Source: an uncultured Roseobacter sp.
GTDB taxonomy: Bacteria > Pseudomonadota > Alphaproteobacteria > Rhodobacterales > Rhodobacteraceae
DNA: 64,000 nucleotides
Direction: 5' to 3'
Assembly: GCF_947496515.1 (NCBI RefSeq)
Contig: NZ_CANMDB010000008.1
Span: forward strand, 124,001-188,000
Under the pieces are notes generated by a model that did not search any database, was not told where the DNA came from, and was given only the letters and a program-made list of their open reading frames with translations. Shown here piece after piece: positions 20,335 to 29,922 of this stretch (positions within the stretch are counted from its first letter, which is position 1; each line of letters begins with the position of its first letter). The position numbers and the translations under genes were made by a program.

Positions 20335-21138
20335 ATGGTTCAACTGACGCTCCCCAAGAACTCCCGCATGACCAAGGGCAAGACCTGGCCCAAGCCGGAG
20401 GGGGCCAACAACCTCAAGACCTTCAAGATCTACCGCTGGAATCCCGATGACGGCGAGAACCCGCGCGTGGATACCTATTTCGTCGATCTGGATACCTGCG
20501 GCCCGATGATCCTGGATGCGCTGATCAAGATCAAATCAGAGATCGACCCGACGCTGACCTTCCGCCGTTCCTGCCGCGAGGGGATCTGCGGCTCCTGTGC
20601 GATGAATATCGGCAGCGCGGACAAGTTCACCGGCGACGGGATCAACACCCTGGCCTGCCTGCACGGCATCGATGAGGTGGATGGCGCGGTGGCGATCTAT
20701 CCTCTGCCGCATATGCCGGTGATCAAGGACCTGATCCCGGATCTGACGCATTTCTACGCCCAGCACGCCAGTATCATGCCCTGGCTGGAGACCAAGACGA
20801 ACCGCCCCGCGAAGGAGTGGAAGCAATCCATCGAGGACCGCAAGAAGCTCGACGGCCTTTATGAATGCGTGATGTGCGCGTCCTGCTCGACCTCCTGCCC
20901 GTCCTACTGGTGGAACGGCGATCGTTATCTGGGACCAGCAGCACTGCTGCACGCCTACCGCTGGATCATCGACAGCCGGGATGAGGCGACGGGTGAGCGG
21001 CTTGATGAACTGGAGGATCCCTTCAAGCTCTACCGCTGCCACACGATCATGAACTGCGCAAAGACCTGCCCCAAGGGGCTGAACCCCGCAGAGGCGATCG
21101 CCAATATCAAAAAGATGATGGTCGAGCGCCGCGTCTGA
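20335..21138 (+). CDS. sdhB: Succinate dehydrogenase iron-sulfur subunit
   Basis: SdhB carries electrons from FAD to quinone through [2Fe-2S], [4Fe-4S] and [3Fe-4S] centres. The 267-residue protein has the ferredoxin cysteines in [15 protein letters not shown] plus LACLHG. The later clusters appear as [12 protein letters not shown] and [17 protein letters not shown]. The start ATG follows an AGGAGA-type ribosome site. It is the last recognised complex II gene in the operon. Confidence 0.97.
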   Translation: MVQLTLPKNSRMTKGKTWPKPEGANNLKTFKIYRWNPDDGENPRVDTYFVDLDTCGPMILDALIKIKSEIDPTLTFRRSCREGICGSCAMNIGSADKFTGDGINTLACLHGIDEVDGAVAIYPLPHMPVIKDLIPDLTHFYAQHASIMPWLETKTNRPAKEWKQSIEDRKKLDGLYECVMCASCSTSCPSYWWNGDRYLGPAALLHAYRWIIDSRDEATGERLDELEDPFKLYRCHTIMNCAKTCPKGLNPAEAIANIKKMMVERRV

Positions 21139-21141
21139 AGA

Positions 21142-21852
21142 TTGGACGCAACACCGCATCTGACTGCGCTGGCGCTCGCAACACTGGCGGGATCATCGAT
21201 CCCGCTGGGCGCATGGATGGCGACCTGGTCGATCAACATCCTGCCGGACTGGCGCGCGACAGAGCTGCGCCACGGCATCATCGCATTTGGCGCGGGTGCG
21301 CTGCTGGCAGCCGTCGCACTGGTGCTGCTGCCGGAGGGGGCGGCGCGTTTGTCGCCGTTTGCGTCCGTCGGGTGGTTCGTGCTGGGCGGCCTTGGCTTTG
21401 CGGTGATCGACGGGGCGCTGGCGAGACGCGGCAGCAATTCAGCGCAGTTTCTCGCCATGATGATGGACTACCTGCCAGAGGCGCTGGCACTCGGCGCGCT
21501 GGTCACGGGCAATCTGTCTGCCGCTGTCCTGGTCGCAGCACTCATCGCTCTGCAAAACCTGCCGGAAAGCTTCAACGCCATGAGGGAAATGCGCGAAAGC
21601 GGCCGGGCCGCGTCCCTGTGGCTCTTTGTGCTGATGGTCCCGCTGGGTCCGCTGGCGGCATATCTGGGGCTGTCGATCCCTCCATCTTACGAGCCGGTTG
21701 TCGGTGCGATCATGGTGGTTGCCTCTGGCGGGATCGTTTATCTGATGTTTCAGGACATCGCGCCGCAAATCCCGCTGGAAAAGACGATACTGCCGCCGTT
21801 GGGGGCGGTCCTGGGATTCGGTCTCGGGTTCGCCGGCCATCTGATGATTTGA
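21142..21852 (+). CDS. ZIP-like membrane protein with altered metal motifs
   Basis: This 236-residue protein has about eight hydrophobic helices and two copies of a ZIP-type helix motif, DYLPEALALGALV and ALQNLPESFNAM. Classical ZIP metal transporters carry HNxPEG-type sequences at these places; here the histidines are absent, so metal transport is uncertain. The apparent start is a TTG at 21142, three bases after the sdhB stop, without a strong ribosome site. It may be read through from the sdh operon. Confidence 0.65.
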   Translation: MDATPHLTALALATLAGSSIPLGAWMATWSINILPDWRATELRHGIIAFGAGALLAAVALVLLPEGAARLSPFASVGWFVLGGLGFAVIDGALARRGSNSAQFLAMMMDYLPEALALGALVTGNLSAAVLVAALIALQNLPESFNAMREMRESGRAASLWLFVLMVPLGPLAAYLGLSIPPSYEPVVGAIMVVASGGIVYLMFQDIAPQIPLEKTILPPLGAVLGFGLGFAGHLMI

Positions 21853-21861
21853 GAGGACGCC

Positions 21862-22074
21862 ATGCACATTGTCATCGGACTGCTTGTTGCCTTCGTGCTG
21901 GTGGCGATCTTCGCCCGGCGCAACCGGGGCGTCCGTCGCTGTCGCTGGCGCGAGGATCGGGCCGGGAACCGGGGCAGTCTGCGGAAATACCGCTGTGCGG
22001 CATGCGGGGCAGAGGCGTTTACGGCAGAAAAGGGCACGCCGCGAAAGTGTCTGGCAGAACTGCCAAAGACATGA
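21862..22074 (+). CDS. Small membrane protein with cysteine pair
   Basis: This 70-residue product has one N-terminal membrane helix (IVIGLLVAFVLVAIF), a strongly basic stretch and a C-terminal CAACG followed by another cysteine, which could bind a metal. GAGAGGAC precedes the ATG, and it lies ten bases after the ZIP-like gene. The function is unknown. Tight packing and the ribosome site make it a likely real gene. Confidence 0.6.
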   Translation: MHIVIGLLVAFVLVAIFARRNRGVRRCRWREDRAGNRGSLRKYRCAACGAEAFTAEKGTPRKCLAELPKT

Positions 22075-22169
22075 GCCTTGCACGTCAGTGCGGTCATTGT
22101 TGACGGCACCAACGCGGTGTGATGAAGCAGCAAAAGGCGCGCAAGCACCGCCTTTCCACGAAAGACCAG

Positions 22170-23030
22170 ATGACCGAGACAGACACACAGCCCCCCGCCG
22201 ATGCCGCAGCGCGCCGCGCCGTCCAACCCGTCATCTGCTACCCGACGCAGACATTGCCGCAGCCGGATCTGGTGCTTTACAAGGGCGCTCGGGCGACAGC
22301 GACCAAGGTTGGGGAGACCGTCGTGCCACCCCGGCAGGCGCAGTGCTTTGACGTCTCCGCAGGCCAGTTCTTTCGGATCAGCTGTCCCGAGGGGTCGCAG
22401 GTAGGCGACTTCAACCTGCACAGTGCCCACGACCCGGCAGAGCATTTCTTCTCCGGCAAATCCCGCGCCCTTCACGGCGCACATCTGTCCACGGGTGACC
22501 GGCTGTGGTCGCGTCTTCCCGCGCTGCGACCTCTGGCCACGATCGTCGCAGATACGCTGGATTGGTACGGTATCGATGCCTTCGGAGGTGGCGTCCACGA
22601 CGTGATCGGCACGCGCTGCGACCCCTACACCCATGCGCTGCTGTCGGGCGGGGACCAATATCACCACTGCTGCCATTCCAACCTGACGCGGTCGCTGGCG
22701 GAACGATTGGGCCTGTCGCGCGCGGCGGCAGAACCGCTGGTGCATGACGTGCTCAATGTGTTCATGTGCACCGGTTTTACCCGCGACACCGGGCAATATT
22801 TCATGAAAGCCAGCCCGGCGCGGCAGGGGGATTATCTGGAGTTCTTTGCCGAAGTGGATGTGATCGGCAATCTCTCCGCCTGCCCCGGTGGGGACTGCGG
22901 CGCGATCCATTCCAGCGATGTGGCCCAGTGCCATCCTTTGCTGGTGGAGTTCTTCGCGCCTGCGCCGGGGAGCCTGGATAGCTGGCAGCCGCCCGCAGTG
23001 AACGCCTATGACGGATCGCACGGCCCCTGA
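22170..23030 (+). CDS. DUF1989 / urea carboxylase-associated family protein
   Basis: The 286-residue protein (from the ATG at 22170) carries the DUF1989 pattern: VPPRQAQCFDVSAGQFFRI, GDFNLHSAHDPAEHF, the HGAHLSTGDRLWSRLP block and a cysteine-rich centre (GGDQYHHCCHSNL, CPGGDCG). Members occur near urea carboxylase and guanidine or amine degradation genes and probably bind a metal, but the reaction is not firmly known. A GTG at 22119 or ATG at 22122 would add 16-17 residues. It is convergent with deoD. No urea or amine genes are nearby. Confidence 0.8.
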   Translation: MTETDTQPPADAAARRAVQPVICYPTQTLPQPDLVLYKGARATATKVGETVVPPRQAQCFDVSAGQFFRISCPEGSQVGDFNLHSAHDPAEHFFSGKSRALHGAHLSTGDRLWSRLPALRPLATIVADTLDWYGIDAFGGGVHDVIGTRCDPYTHALLSGGDQYHHCCHSNLTRSLAERLGLSRAAAEPLVHDVLNVFMCTGFTRDTGQYFMKASPARQGDYLEFFAEVDVIGNLSACPGGDCGAIHSSDVAQCHPLLVEFFAPAPGSLDSWQPPAVNAYDGSHGP

Positions 23031-23050
23031 CGAGGGCGGCCCGCACCGAG

Positions 23051-23758
23051 CTAACCGGCGAACGCAGCCTCCAGCGCAATCTCCACCATGTCGCCGAAAC
23101 TCTGCTCCCGGTCGGCGGCAGGCAAGGCTTCGCCGGTCTGCAGATGATCGCTGACCGTCAGAATGGCGAGCGCGCGCCGTTTGTGCCGCGCTGCCAGCGT
23201 GTAGAGCTCGGCTGCCTCCATCTCCACCCCGAGGATGCCGTGGCGCACCATCTGCTCATCCAGATCGGGCCGTTCGGCGTAGAAAACATCCGAGGAGTAG
23301 ATGCCGCCCACATGGGTTGTCGTACCTTTGCGCTCCGCCGCATTTACCGCTGCCGCGAGCAGCCCGTAATCCGCTGTCGGCGCAAAGTTCACCTCTCGGA
23401 AAATGCCCGAGGACGGCGAGGTGATGGTGCTCGCGGACATGGCGATGATGACATCACGGATACCCACATGCGGCTGCATCCCGCCACAGGATCCGATGCG
23501 GATGAGCGTCTGCGCATCGTACTCCGTCATCAGCTCATTGGCGTAGATCGACAGCGATGGCATGCCCATGCCAGAGCCCTGGATGGTCACGGGGTGACCT
23601 TTGTAGGTGCCGGTATATCCCAGCATCCCGCGCACCTCATTCACCAGCCTGGCGCCGTCAAGAAACGTCTCTGACGCCCAGCGGGCACGATAGGGATCGC
23701 CGGGCATCAGAACGGTTTGTGCAATCTCGCCAGAGGCGGCGCCGATGTGGACGGTCAC
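23051..23758 (-). CDS. deoD: Purine-nucleoside phosphorylase, DeoD type
   Basis: DeoD splits purine nucleosides with phosphate to free base and ribose-1-phosphate. The 235-residue length is standard. The protein begins [20 protein letters not shown] and contains [23 protein letters not shown] and [11 protein letters not shown] start it at the GTG at 23758, where the family begins; the open frame upstream overlaps the H-NS-like gene. It follows that gene by four bases. The substrate-uptake ABC system at 35035-39771 could supply nucleosides. Confidence 0.93.
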   Translation of the reverse strand: MTVHIGAASGEIAQTVLMPGDPYRARWASETFLDGARLVNEVRGMLGYTGTYKGHPVTIQGSGMGMPSLSIYANELMTEYDAQTLIRIGSCGGMQPHVGIRDVIIAMSASTITSPSSGIFREVNFAPTADYGLLAAAVNAAERKGTTTHVGGIYSSDVFYAERPDLDEQMVRHGILGVEMEAAELYTLAARHKRRALAILTVSDHLQTGEALPAADREQSFGDMVEIALEAAFAG

Positions 23759-23762
23759 CGGG

Positions 23763-24113
23763 TCAGATTTCCAGTGTCTTGGGGTCCACGCCAGAGGCCA
23801 CCGCGTCCTTGAACCACCGTGGCTGACGGCCCATGCCGCTCCAGGTCTGAGCGGGATTTGCCGGATTGGCATATTTCGCCGCTGCTGCGGGCTTTTTCGC
23901 CGGAGTCGCTTTTTTCGCGGCGCTTTTTGGCTTTGGTGCCGCGGCGGGCGCATTGGTCAGTTCTGACAGTTTGAAGCCGAATTTCGCGGCGGCTTTTTCA
24001 GCTGCTTTTTTCGCTTCGCGCTTTTCTTTTGTTTCGATGGATTTCAGTGCACGCTGGGCGTCAGTGATCAGACGTTCCAGTTGTTTGCGTGACATTTTTG
24101 ATAGATCGGCCAA
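23763..24113 (-). CDS. H-NS family nucleoid-associated regulator (HvrA/Spb-like)
   Basis: This 116-residue basic protein has an N-terminal coiled coil ([20 protein letters not shown]), an alanine/lysine/proline linker and the H-NS DNA-binding end [20 protein letters not shown]. In Rhodobacter, homologues (HvrA, Spb) bind AT-rich DNA and regulate photosynthesis and nitrogen genes. The start is a TTG at 24113 with a strong GGAGGGA ribosome site; an internal ATG at 24095 lacks one. deoD follows in the same transcript. Confidence 0.88.
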   Translation of the reverse strand: MADLSKMSRKQLERLITDAQRALKSIETKEKREAKKAAEKAAAKFGFKLSELTNAPAAAPKPKSAAKKATPAKKPAAAAKYANPANPAQTWSGMGRQPRWFKDAVASGVDPKTLEI

Positions 24114-24208
24114 GGGGTCCCTCCGAATAAAACTGCCGCTTAGATACAGTCAGGAACCCGCCAGACACAAGAGTGCCCGGAAAATCAACAGCTAACCGGC
24201 AAAAACCG

Positions 24209-26176
24209 TTACTGAGCCGCTACAGCCTGAGGATCAGCGAGGGTCACAATATCCATCATGATGGTGTTCAATTCGAAGTCCTTGGGGGTATAGACCCGTG
24301 CGACGCCCATGGCGCGCAGCCGTTCGGCGTCGTCATCGGGGATGATGCCGCCGACGATGACCGGCGTATGGCCAAGCCCCGCCTCGCGCATCTCGATCAT
24401 CAGGGTCTCGACCAGTGGGATATGGCTGCCTGACAGGATCGACAGTCCGACCACATGCGGCGCGTCGGTGAGCGCCGCGGCCACGATCTCTGCCGGGGTG
24501 AGGCGGATCCCCTCGTAGGCGATGTCCATGCCGCAGTCCCGGGCGCGAACCGCGATCTGCTCGGCTCCGTTCGAATGGCCATCGAGCCCCGGCTTGCCCA
24601 CCAGAAAGCTGAGACGTCGGCCCAGCCGGTTGCTGACTGCATCGACGGCCTCGCGCAGATCTTCCAGCCCTTCGGTGCGGTTGGAGCGGCCCGCGGCCAC
24701 GCCGGTCGGCCCGCGGTATTCGCCGTGCACCGCACGCATCTGCGCTGCCCATTCGCCGGTGGTCACCCCCGCCTTGGCCGCCGCGATGGAGGGCGGCATG
24801 ATGTTGCGCCCCTCTGCAGCGGCCGCGCACAGGTCGGCAAGCGCGGTGCGCACCGCCTCTGCGTCGCGCTCTTTGCGCCAGGCTTCCAGCCGTGTGATCT
24901 GTTCCGCTTCGACCGCCGGGTCCACGACCATGATGCCGCCATCGCCCGTCATCAGCGGCGAAGGCTCGCCCTGCTGCCATTTGTTGACGCCCACGACAAT
25001 GGTCTCGCCTGCCTCGATCCGGCCCAACCGGTCGGCGTTGCTGTCCACGAGGCGCGCTTTCATGTAGTCGATCGCCTCAATCGCGCCGCCCATCCCGTCG
25101 AGATTGGCCAACTCGTGCCGGGCACCTTCCTTGAGCGTCTCCACTTTGGCATCGACCGCCGGGTTGCCGTCGAAGAGGTCATCGAACTCCAGCAGATCGG
25201 TCTCATAGGCCATGATCTGCTGCATGCGCATGGACCATTGCTGATCCCACGGGCGCGGCAGGCCAAGCGCCTCGTTCCAGGCGGGCAGCTGCACAGCACG
25301 CGCCCGGGCCTTCTTGCTCAGCGTCACGGCCAGCATTTCGATCAGGATGCGGTAGACGTTATTTTCCGGTTGCTGTTCCGTGAGCCCCAGCGAATTCACC
25401 TGAACCCCGTAGCGGAAACGGCGGTACTTAGGATCCTCGACGCCGTAGCGGGTGCTGCAGATCTCGTCCCAGAGATCGACAAAGGCGCGCATCTTGCACA
25501 TCTCTGTGACAAAGCGGATGCCCGCGTTCACAAAGAAAGAGATCCGCCCCACCAAAGCTGGAAAATCCTCCGCCGGGACACGCGGGCGCAGCGCGTCCAG
25601 CACGGCGGTGGCGGTGGCGAGTGCAAAGGCCAGCTCCTGCTCTGGCGTGGCACCAGCCTCTTGCAGGTGGTAGGAACACACGTTCATGGGGTTCCATTTG
25701 GGCACGTTGGTATAACAGTATTCGGCCACATCCGCGATCATTCGCAGGCTGGGCGCGGGCGGGCAGATATAGGTGCCGCGGCTGAGATATTCCTTGATCA
25801 GATCGTTTTGCACCGTGCCTTGCAGCCCGGATACATCCGCACCCTGTTCCTCGGCCACCGCGATATAGAGGCTGAGCAGCCAAGGGGCTGTGGCGTTGAT
25901 TGTCATGGAGGTATTCATCTTCTCCAGCGGGATCTGATCGAAAAGCGTCCGCATGTCGCCGAGATGGCTGATCGGGACCCCGACTTTACCGACCTCGCCG
26001 CGGCTCAGCACGTGATCGCTGTCATAGCCTGTCTGGGTGGGCAGATCGAAGGCCACCGACAGCCCGGTCTGACCTTTGGCGAGGTTGGACCGATAAAGCG
26101 CATTGGAGGCGGCAGCGGTCGAGTGCCCGGCATAGGTGCGGATCAGCCAGGGGCGGTCTTTGGGCGCGTCGGACAT
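24209..26176 (-). CDS. ecm: Ethylmalonyl-CoA mutase (B12-dependent)
   Basis: Ecm converts (2R)-ethylmalonyl-CoA to (2S)-methylsuccinyl-CoA, the step after Ccr. The 655-residue protein is a methylmalonyl-CoA-mutase-type TIM barrel beginning SDAPKDRPWLIRTYAGHSTA. It has an AFDLPTQTGYDSDH substrate loop and a C-terminal B12 domain with KPGLDGHSNGAEQIA, whose DxHxxG holds the cobalt-ligand histidine. The single-chain form and the genomic context with ccrA, mch and mcl2 favour Ecm over methylmalonyl-CoA mutase. It is monocistronic on the minus strand, with the start ATG at 26176. Confidence 0.94.
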   Translation of the reverse strand: MSDAPKDRPWLIRTYAGHSTAAASNALYRSNLAKGQTGLSVAFDLPTQTGYDSDHVLSRGEVGKVGVPISHLGDMRTLFDQIPLEKMNTSMTINATAPWLLSLYIAVAEEQGADVSGLQGTVQNDLIKEYLSRGTYICPPAPSLRMIADVAEYCYTNVPKWNPMNVCSYHLQEAGATPEQELAFALATATAVLDALRPRVPAEDFPALVGRISFFVNAGIRFVTEMCKMRAFVDLWDEICSTRYGVEDPKYRRFRYGVQVNSLGLTEQQPENNVYRILIEMLAVTLSKKARARAVQLPAWNEALGLPRPWDQQWSMRMQQIMAYETDLLEFDDLFDGNPAVDAKVETLKEGARHELANLDGMGGAIEAIDYMKARLVDSNADRLGRIEAGETIVVGVNKWQQGEPSPLMTGDGGIMVVDPAVEAEQITRLEAWRKERDAEAVRTALADLCAAAAEGRNIMPPSIAAAKAGVTTGEWAAQMRAVHGEYRGPTGVAAGRSNRTEGLEDLREAVDAVSNRLGRRLSFLVGKPGLDGHSNGAEQIAVRARDCGMDIAYEGIRLTPAEIVAAALTDAPHVVGLSILSGSHIPLVETLMIEMREAGLGHTPVIVGGIIPDDDAERLRAMGVARVYTPKDFELNTIMMDIVTLADPQAVAAQ

Positions 26177-26274
26177 CGGAACCTCGTGAATCAGCGGAAG
26201 TAACTTTATTTCCCTGAACAGGTCATACTTGGAATTTTATGCCTCTGTCAATTCGCTGCATCGCGGCAAAAAGG

Positions 26275-26868
26275 TCAGGCCATGTCGGCGCGCCAGACCA
26301 TTTGAGTGGCGCTTTCGAACCGAAAGAGATGCCGCAGTGGCCCGGTATGCTCAACGCCTCGCACGGTGAAACCCTGCCGTTCGTAAAGCGCCCGTGCCCG
26401 GTCGTTGCTGTCGATCACGTCGAGCCGGACGCCGGTCTTTCCTTGCGCGCGGGCAGTATCCTTGATCGCCTGCAAGAGCGCCGTGCCGACACCGTGGCCC
26501 CGCGCGGCTGGTGCCACGCAGATCCCGTCCATCAGCAGCACATCTGCCGCGACAGGCCGCTCCAGCGCTGACAACACCAGACCCCGCCAGAGCCCGCCGC
26601 CCCATCCATAGTGTTCCTGCATCTGCCGAAGGGTGCCGCCGACCAGCTGGCCCTGGGCCGTCTTGAAACCTGCCACACCCAGCAGCCGGCCAGTCGCATC
26701 GCGCGCTGTCAGAGCATAGCGCGGGTCGATCACGTCGCACAGAAAGCGCAAGGCCCGCGGATCCGGGCCCATGACTCGGCCCAGCTTGTGCCCGAAGGCC
26801 TGCCAGTAAAGGTCCGCGACACCCGCGCGATCCTGCGCCTCGAACTCGGTGGAGATCTGCATATCCAT
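26275..26868 (-). CDS. GNAT family N-acetyltransferase
   Basis: This 197-residue protein has the GNAT acetyl-CoA site ICVAPAARGHGVGTALLQAI and the later YERQGFTVRG strand typical of the fold. The acceptor is unknown. I place the start at the ATG at 26868 (MDMQIS); a nearby ATG at 26862 is possible. The long frame upstream overlaps the divergent acyltransferase gene and has no coding character. It lies between ecm (same strand) and the acyltransferase (opposite strand). Confidence 0.82.
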   Translation of the reverse strand: MDMQISTEFEAQDRAGVADLYWQAFGHKLGRVMGPDPRALRFLCDVIDPRYALTARDATGRLLGVAGFKTAQGQLVGGTLRQMQEHYGWGGGLWRGLVLSALERPVAADVLLMDGICVAPAARGHGVGTALLQAIKDTARAQGKTGVRLDVIDSNDRARALYERQGFTVRGVEHTGPLRHLFRFESATQMVWRADMA

Positions 26869-26913
26869 GCTTTTGATATTGTCCTCGCGGGCCGGGCCTG
26901 CAAGTGTCTGCCC

Positions 26914-28281
26914 ATGACGCAAGTCGTGGAGATACCCCTTTGGCTCTTTGTGCTGATCCTTCTTTTCGCGGCTGTGACCTTTGCGTCGCATTTTCTGTTT
27001 CCGTCGGTTCGCTGGTTTTTCCGTCGCCGGCTGGAGCGCGCGGTCACGCGGCTGAACCAGCGGCTGACCCGGCCGATCGAGCCCTTCAAGCTGGCGCGTC
27101 GCTACGACATGATCCAGCGGCTGATCTATGATCCGGACGTGACCCGCGAGATCGTCGCCTATGCCAAGGCCAATAACGTGCCCGAAAACGTGGGCTTCGA
27201 ACGGGCGCGGGCCTATGCGCGGGAAATCGTGCCCAGCTTCAGCGCCTTTACCTATTTCGGCTTTGGCATTCAGATGGCGCGTCTTTTGGTGCGGTCGGTC
27301 TATTCGGTCTGGACGGGGCCGGGCAATGACGCGGTGATCCGGTCGATCCCCAAGGACGCAACGGTGGTGTTTATCATGAACCACCGCTCCAACATGGACT
27401 ACGTGCTGGTGACCTATCTGGCGGCACAGACCTCTGCGCTGTCCTATGCGGTGGGCGAATGGGCGCGGGTCTGGCCGCTCAGCCGGTTGATCAAGATGAT
27501 GGGGGCGTATTTCATCCGGAGGAAGTCGCGCGGCGGGCTCTATCGGCAGGTGCTGGCGCGCTATGTTCAGATGGCCACGGCGGGTGGGGTGGCGCAGGCG
27601 ATTTTCCCCGAGGGCGGGCTGAGCCTGACGGGTCGGCTGGCAGCACCGCGGATGGGGCTTTTATCCTATGTGCTGGAAGGCCACGATCCCGAGGGGCGCG
27701 ATGTGGTCTTCGTGCCGGTGGCGATCAACTACGACCGGGTGCTGGAGGACCGTGTGCTGATCGCTGCGGGCGCGCGGGGCGACCGGCGGTTTGGCGCGCG
27801 CATTTCTGTCGTGGTGCGCTTTATCCTCAGCAAGTTCTGGCAGGGTCTGCGGGGACGTATCACACGTTTCGGGCAGGCAGCGGTGGTGTTCGGCACGCCG
27901 CTGTCCCTGCGCGCGTTCGGCCCCGAGCGGCCTGTCGAAGACCTTGCCACCGATCTGATGCAGCGCATCGAGGCTGCCATGCCGGTGCTCGCGGTGCCCA
28001 TGGTGATGCAGGCGCTGGTATCGCACGGGCGCCCGTTGTCCGAGGCGGCGTTGCGAGCAGAGGTCGAGGCGATGATCGCACGGGCGCCCGAGCAGGTCCC
28101 GCATCAGGTGCGGGACGACGTGGGCGCGGCAGTCAGCCATGCGCTGTCGCAGATGCGTAAGCATGGTGTCATCTTCCAGAAGAATGAGGCCTGGCAGATC
28201 GTCGAGGATCAGCGCGGCGTCGCACAATACTATGCCAACTCCATCGTGCACAGGTTTGCGGAGGACGCGCCTGCAGCATAA
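26914..28281 (+). CDS. Glycerol-phosphate acyltransferase (PlsC/PlsB superfamily)
   Basis: This 455-residue protein has an N-terminal membrane helix (LWLFVLILLFAAVTFASHF), the catalytic HxxxxD motif as NHRSNMDYVLV and the phosphate-binding FPEGG. This places it among the glycerol-3-phosphate/lysophosphatidate acyltransferases of phospholipid synthesis. A C-terminal region of about 150 residues distinguishes it from short PlsC. The ATG at 26914 precedes the hydrophobic helix. It is oriented toward ccrA. Confidence 0.82.
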   Translation: MTQVVEIPLWLFVLILLFAAVTFASHFLFPSVRWFFRRRLERAVTRLNQRLTRPIEPFKLARRYDMIQRLIYDPDVTREIVAYAKANNVPENVGFERARAYAREIVPSFSAFTYFGFGIQMARLLVRSVYSVWTGPGNDAVIRSIPKDATVVFIMNHRSNMDYVLVTYLAAQTSALSYAVGEWARVWPLSRLIKMMGAYFIRRKSRGGLYRQVLARYVQMATAGGVAQAIFPEGGLSLTGRLAAPRMGLLSYVLEGHDPEGRDVVFVPVAINYDRVLEDRVLIAAGARGDRRFGARISVVVRFILSKFWQGLRGRITRFGQAAVVFGTPLSLRAFGPERPVEDLATDLMQRIEAAMPVLAVPMVMQALVSHGRPLSEAALRAEVEAMIARAPEQVPHQVRDDVGAAVSHALSQMRKHGVIFQKNEAWQIVEDQRGVAQYYANSIVHRFAEDAPAA

Positions 28282-28326
28282 ATGCTGCGGTCGCTCGGTC
28301 ATAAAGTTTCAAATACAGGTCTTACT

Positions 28327-28348
28327 GTGTTGCAATATTGCGCAACAC
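28327..28348 (+). promoter_or_regulatory. Candidate operator upstream of ccrA
   Basis: GTGTTGC (28327-28333) and GCAACAC (28342-28348) form a perfect 7-bp inverted repeat with an 8-base spacer, 79 bases before the ccrA start. Inside it, TTGCAA and TTGCGCAA half-sites lie side by side, similar to the TTTGCAAA repeats reported for ScfR-type acyl-CoA regulators such as PccR of Rhodobacter. The link to such a regulator is inferred. Confidence 0.4.
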
Positions 28349-28426
28349 GCCCTATCCAGACGGTATCACGGCGATTCTGCATTGCGGCATCGCTGATCCG
28401 AGTTTGTCTGACGACAGGAGGCTGGC

Positions 28427-29707
28427 ATGGCACTGGACACTACGATCACACAGTATGAGGCGCCGGAGAAGGACCTATATGAGATGGGCGAAATGCCGCC
28501 TCTGGGGTATGTTCCAAAGCAAATGTACGCCTGGGCAATCCGGCGGGAGCGGCACGGCGACCCCGACAAGGCGATGATCCAGGAAGTAGTCGAGGTGCCT
28601 GAACTCGACAGCCAGGACGTGCTGGTGCTGGTGATGGCGGCAGGCGTGAACTACAACGGTGTCTGGGCTGCGCTCGGCGTCCCGATCAGCCCCTTTGATG
28701 GGCACAAGCAACCCTATCACATCGCGGGATCGGATGCGTCGGGCATCGTCTGGGCGGTGGGCGACCGGGTGACGCGCTGGAAGGTGGGCGACGAGGTCGT
28801 GATCCACTGCAACCAGGACGATGGCGATGACGAGGAATGCAACGGCGGCGATCCGATGTACTCCCCCACCCAGCGGATCTGGGGCTACGAGACGCCCGAT
28901 GGCTCCTTTGCACAGTTCACGCGGGTACAGAGCCAGCAGCTGATGCCGCGGCCCAAGCACCTCACATGGGAAGAGGCGGCCTGCTACACGCTGACGCTTG
29001 CTACCGCCTACCGGATGCTCTTTGGCCACGAACCCCATGATCTTAAGCCCGGACAGAACGTGCTGGTCTGGGGTGCCTCAGGCGGCTTGGGCTCCTACGC
29101 GATCCAGTTGATCAACACCGCGGGGGCCAATGCCATCGGTGTGATCTCGGACGAGAGCAAGCGCCAGTTCGTGCTGGATCTGGGCGCCAAGGGGGTGCTG
29201 AACCGCAAGGATTTCGATTGTTGGGGCCAGCTGCCGACGGTGGGCACACCGGAATATGGCACCTGGTTCAAGGAAGCGCGTAAATTCGGCAAAGCGATCT
29301 GGGACATCACCGGCAAGGGCGTGAATGTGGACATGGTCTTCGAGCATCCGGGCGAGGCGACCTTTCCAGTTTCCACCTTCGTGGTGAAGAAGGGCGGCAT
29401 GGTCGTGATCTGCGCGGGCACCACCGGGTTCAACCTGACCTTTGACGTCCGATACATGTGGATGCACCAGAAGCGCCTGCAAGGTAGCCACTTCGCCCAT
29501 CTCAAGCAGGCGTCGGCTGCCAACAAGCTGATGCTGGAACGGCGGCTTGATCCTTGCATGTCGGAGGTCTTCGCCTGGGCAGAACTGCCGCAAGCGCATC
29601 TGAAGATGCAGCACAACCAACACAAGCCCGGCAATATGTCCGTTCTGGTGCAGGCGCCGCGCACCGGGTTGCGCACTTTCGAGGATACGCTGGAAGCCGC
29701 GCGTTAA
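28427..29707 (+). CDS. ccrA: Crotonyl-CoA carboxylase/reductase
   Basis: Ccr reductively carboxylates crotonyl-CoA with NADPH and CO2 to ethylmalonyl-CoA, the signature step of the ethylmalonyl-CoA pathway. The 426-residue zinc-independent MDR-superfamily protein begins with MYAWAIRRERHGDPDKAM after a short leader. It has the NADPH-binding VLVWGASGGLGSYAIQL and the catalytic-region segment FEHPGEATFPVSTFVVKKGG. ACAGGAGGCTGGC gives a strong ribosome site. A hairpin follows the gene, and luxR-luxI lie downstream. Confidence 0.96.
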   Translation: MALDTTITQYEAPEKDLYEMGEMPPLGYVPKQMYAWAIRRERHGDPDKAMIQEVVEVPELDSQDVLVLVMAAGVNYNGVWAALGVPISPFDGHKQPYHIAGSDASGIVWAVGDRVTRWKVGDEVVIHCNQDDGDDEECNGGDPMYSPTQRIWGYETPDGSFAQFTRVQSQQLMPRPKHLTWEEAACYTLTLATAYRMLFGHEPHDLKPGQNVLVWGASGGLGSYAIQLINTAGANAIGVISDESKRQFVLDLGAKGVLNRKDFDCWGQLPTVGTPEYGTWFKEARKFGKAIWDITGKGVNVDMVFEHPGEATFPVSTFVVKKGGMVVICAGTTGFNLTFDVRYMWMHQKRLQGSHFAHLKQASAANKLMLERRLDPCMSEVFAWAELPQAHLKMQHNQHKPGNMSVLVQAPRTGLRTFEDTLEAAR

Positions 29708-29732
29708 AGCTTCTGCGCAGATTTAACAAAGA

Positions 29733-29776
29733 CGAGCACTCGCGAATCAGGTAAGTATTACGCGAGTGTTTCTCGT
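29733..29776 (+). terminator. Likely ccrA terminator hairpin
   Basis: A perfect stem CACTCGCG (29737-29744) / CGCGAGTG (29761-29768) encloses a 16-base loop and is followed by TTTCTCG, whose CTCG can pair with an upstream CGAG. It lies about 30 bases after the ccrA stop. The weak T-tract leaves open a regulatory role. Confidence 0.5.
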
Positions 29777-29922
29777 TATAGTTGTGTTATCTAGGCGTAT
29801 CAGTGGGTTGCAAACTCGGGCCTCGCTATTTCTGGGGAGTACAGATACGCGAATTTTCAAGGGGTCTTCACTCATGTTAGGGTTGTTTTAATCGTTCATT
29901 AACCTTTAGAAGGCGAACTAAC

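Noticed and set aside
24209-26176. Ecm gene taken as methylmalonyl-CoA mutase
   Set aside because: Single-chain form and linkage to ccrA, mch and mcl2 favour ethylmalonyl-CoA mutase.
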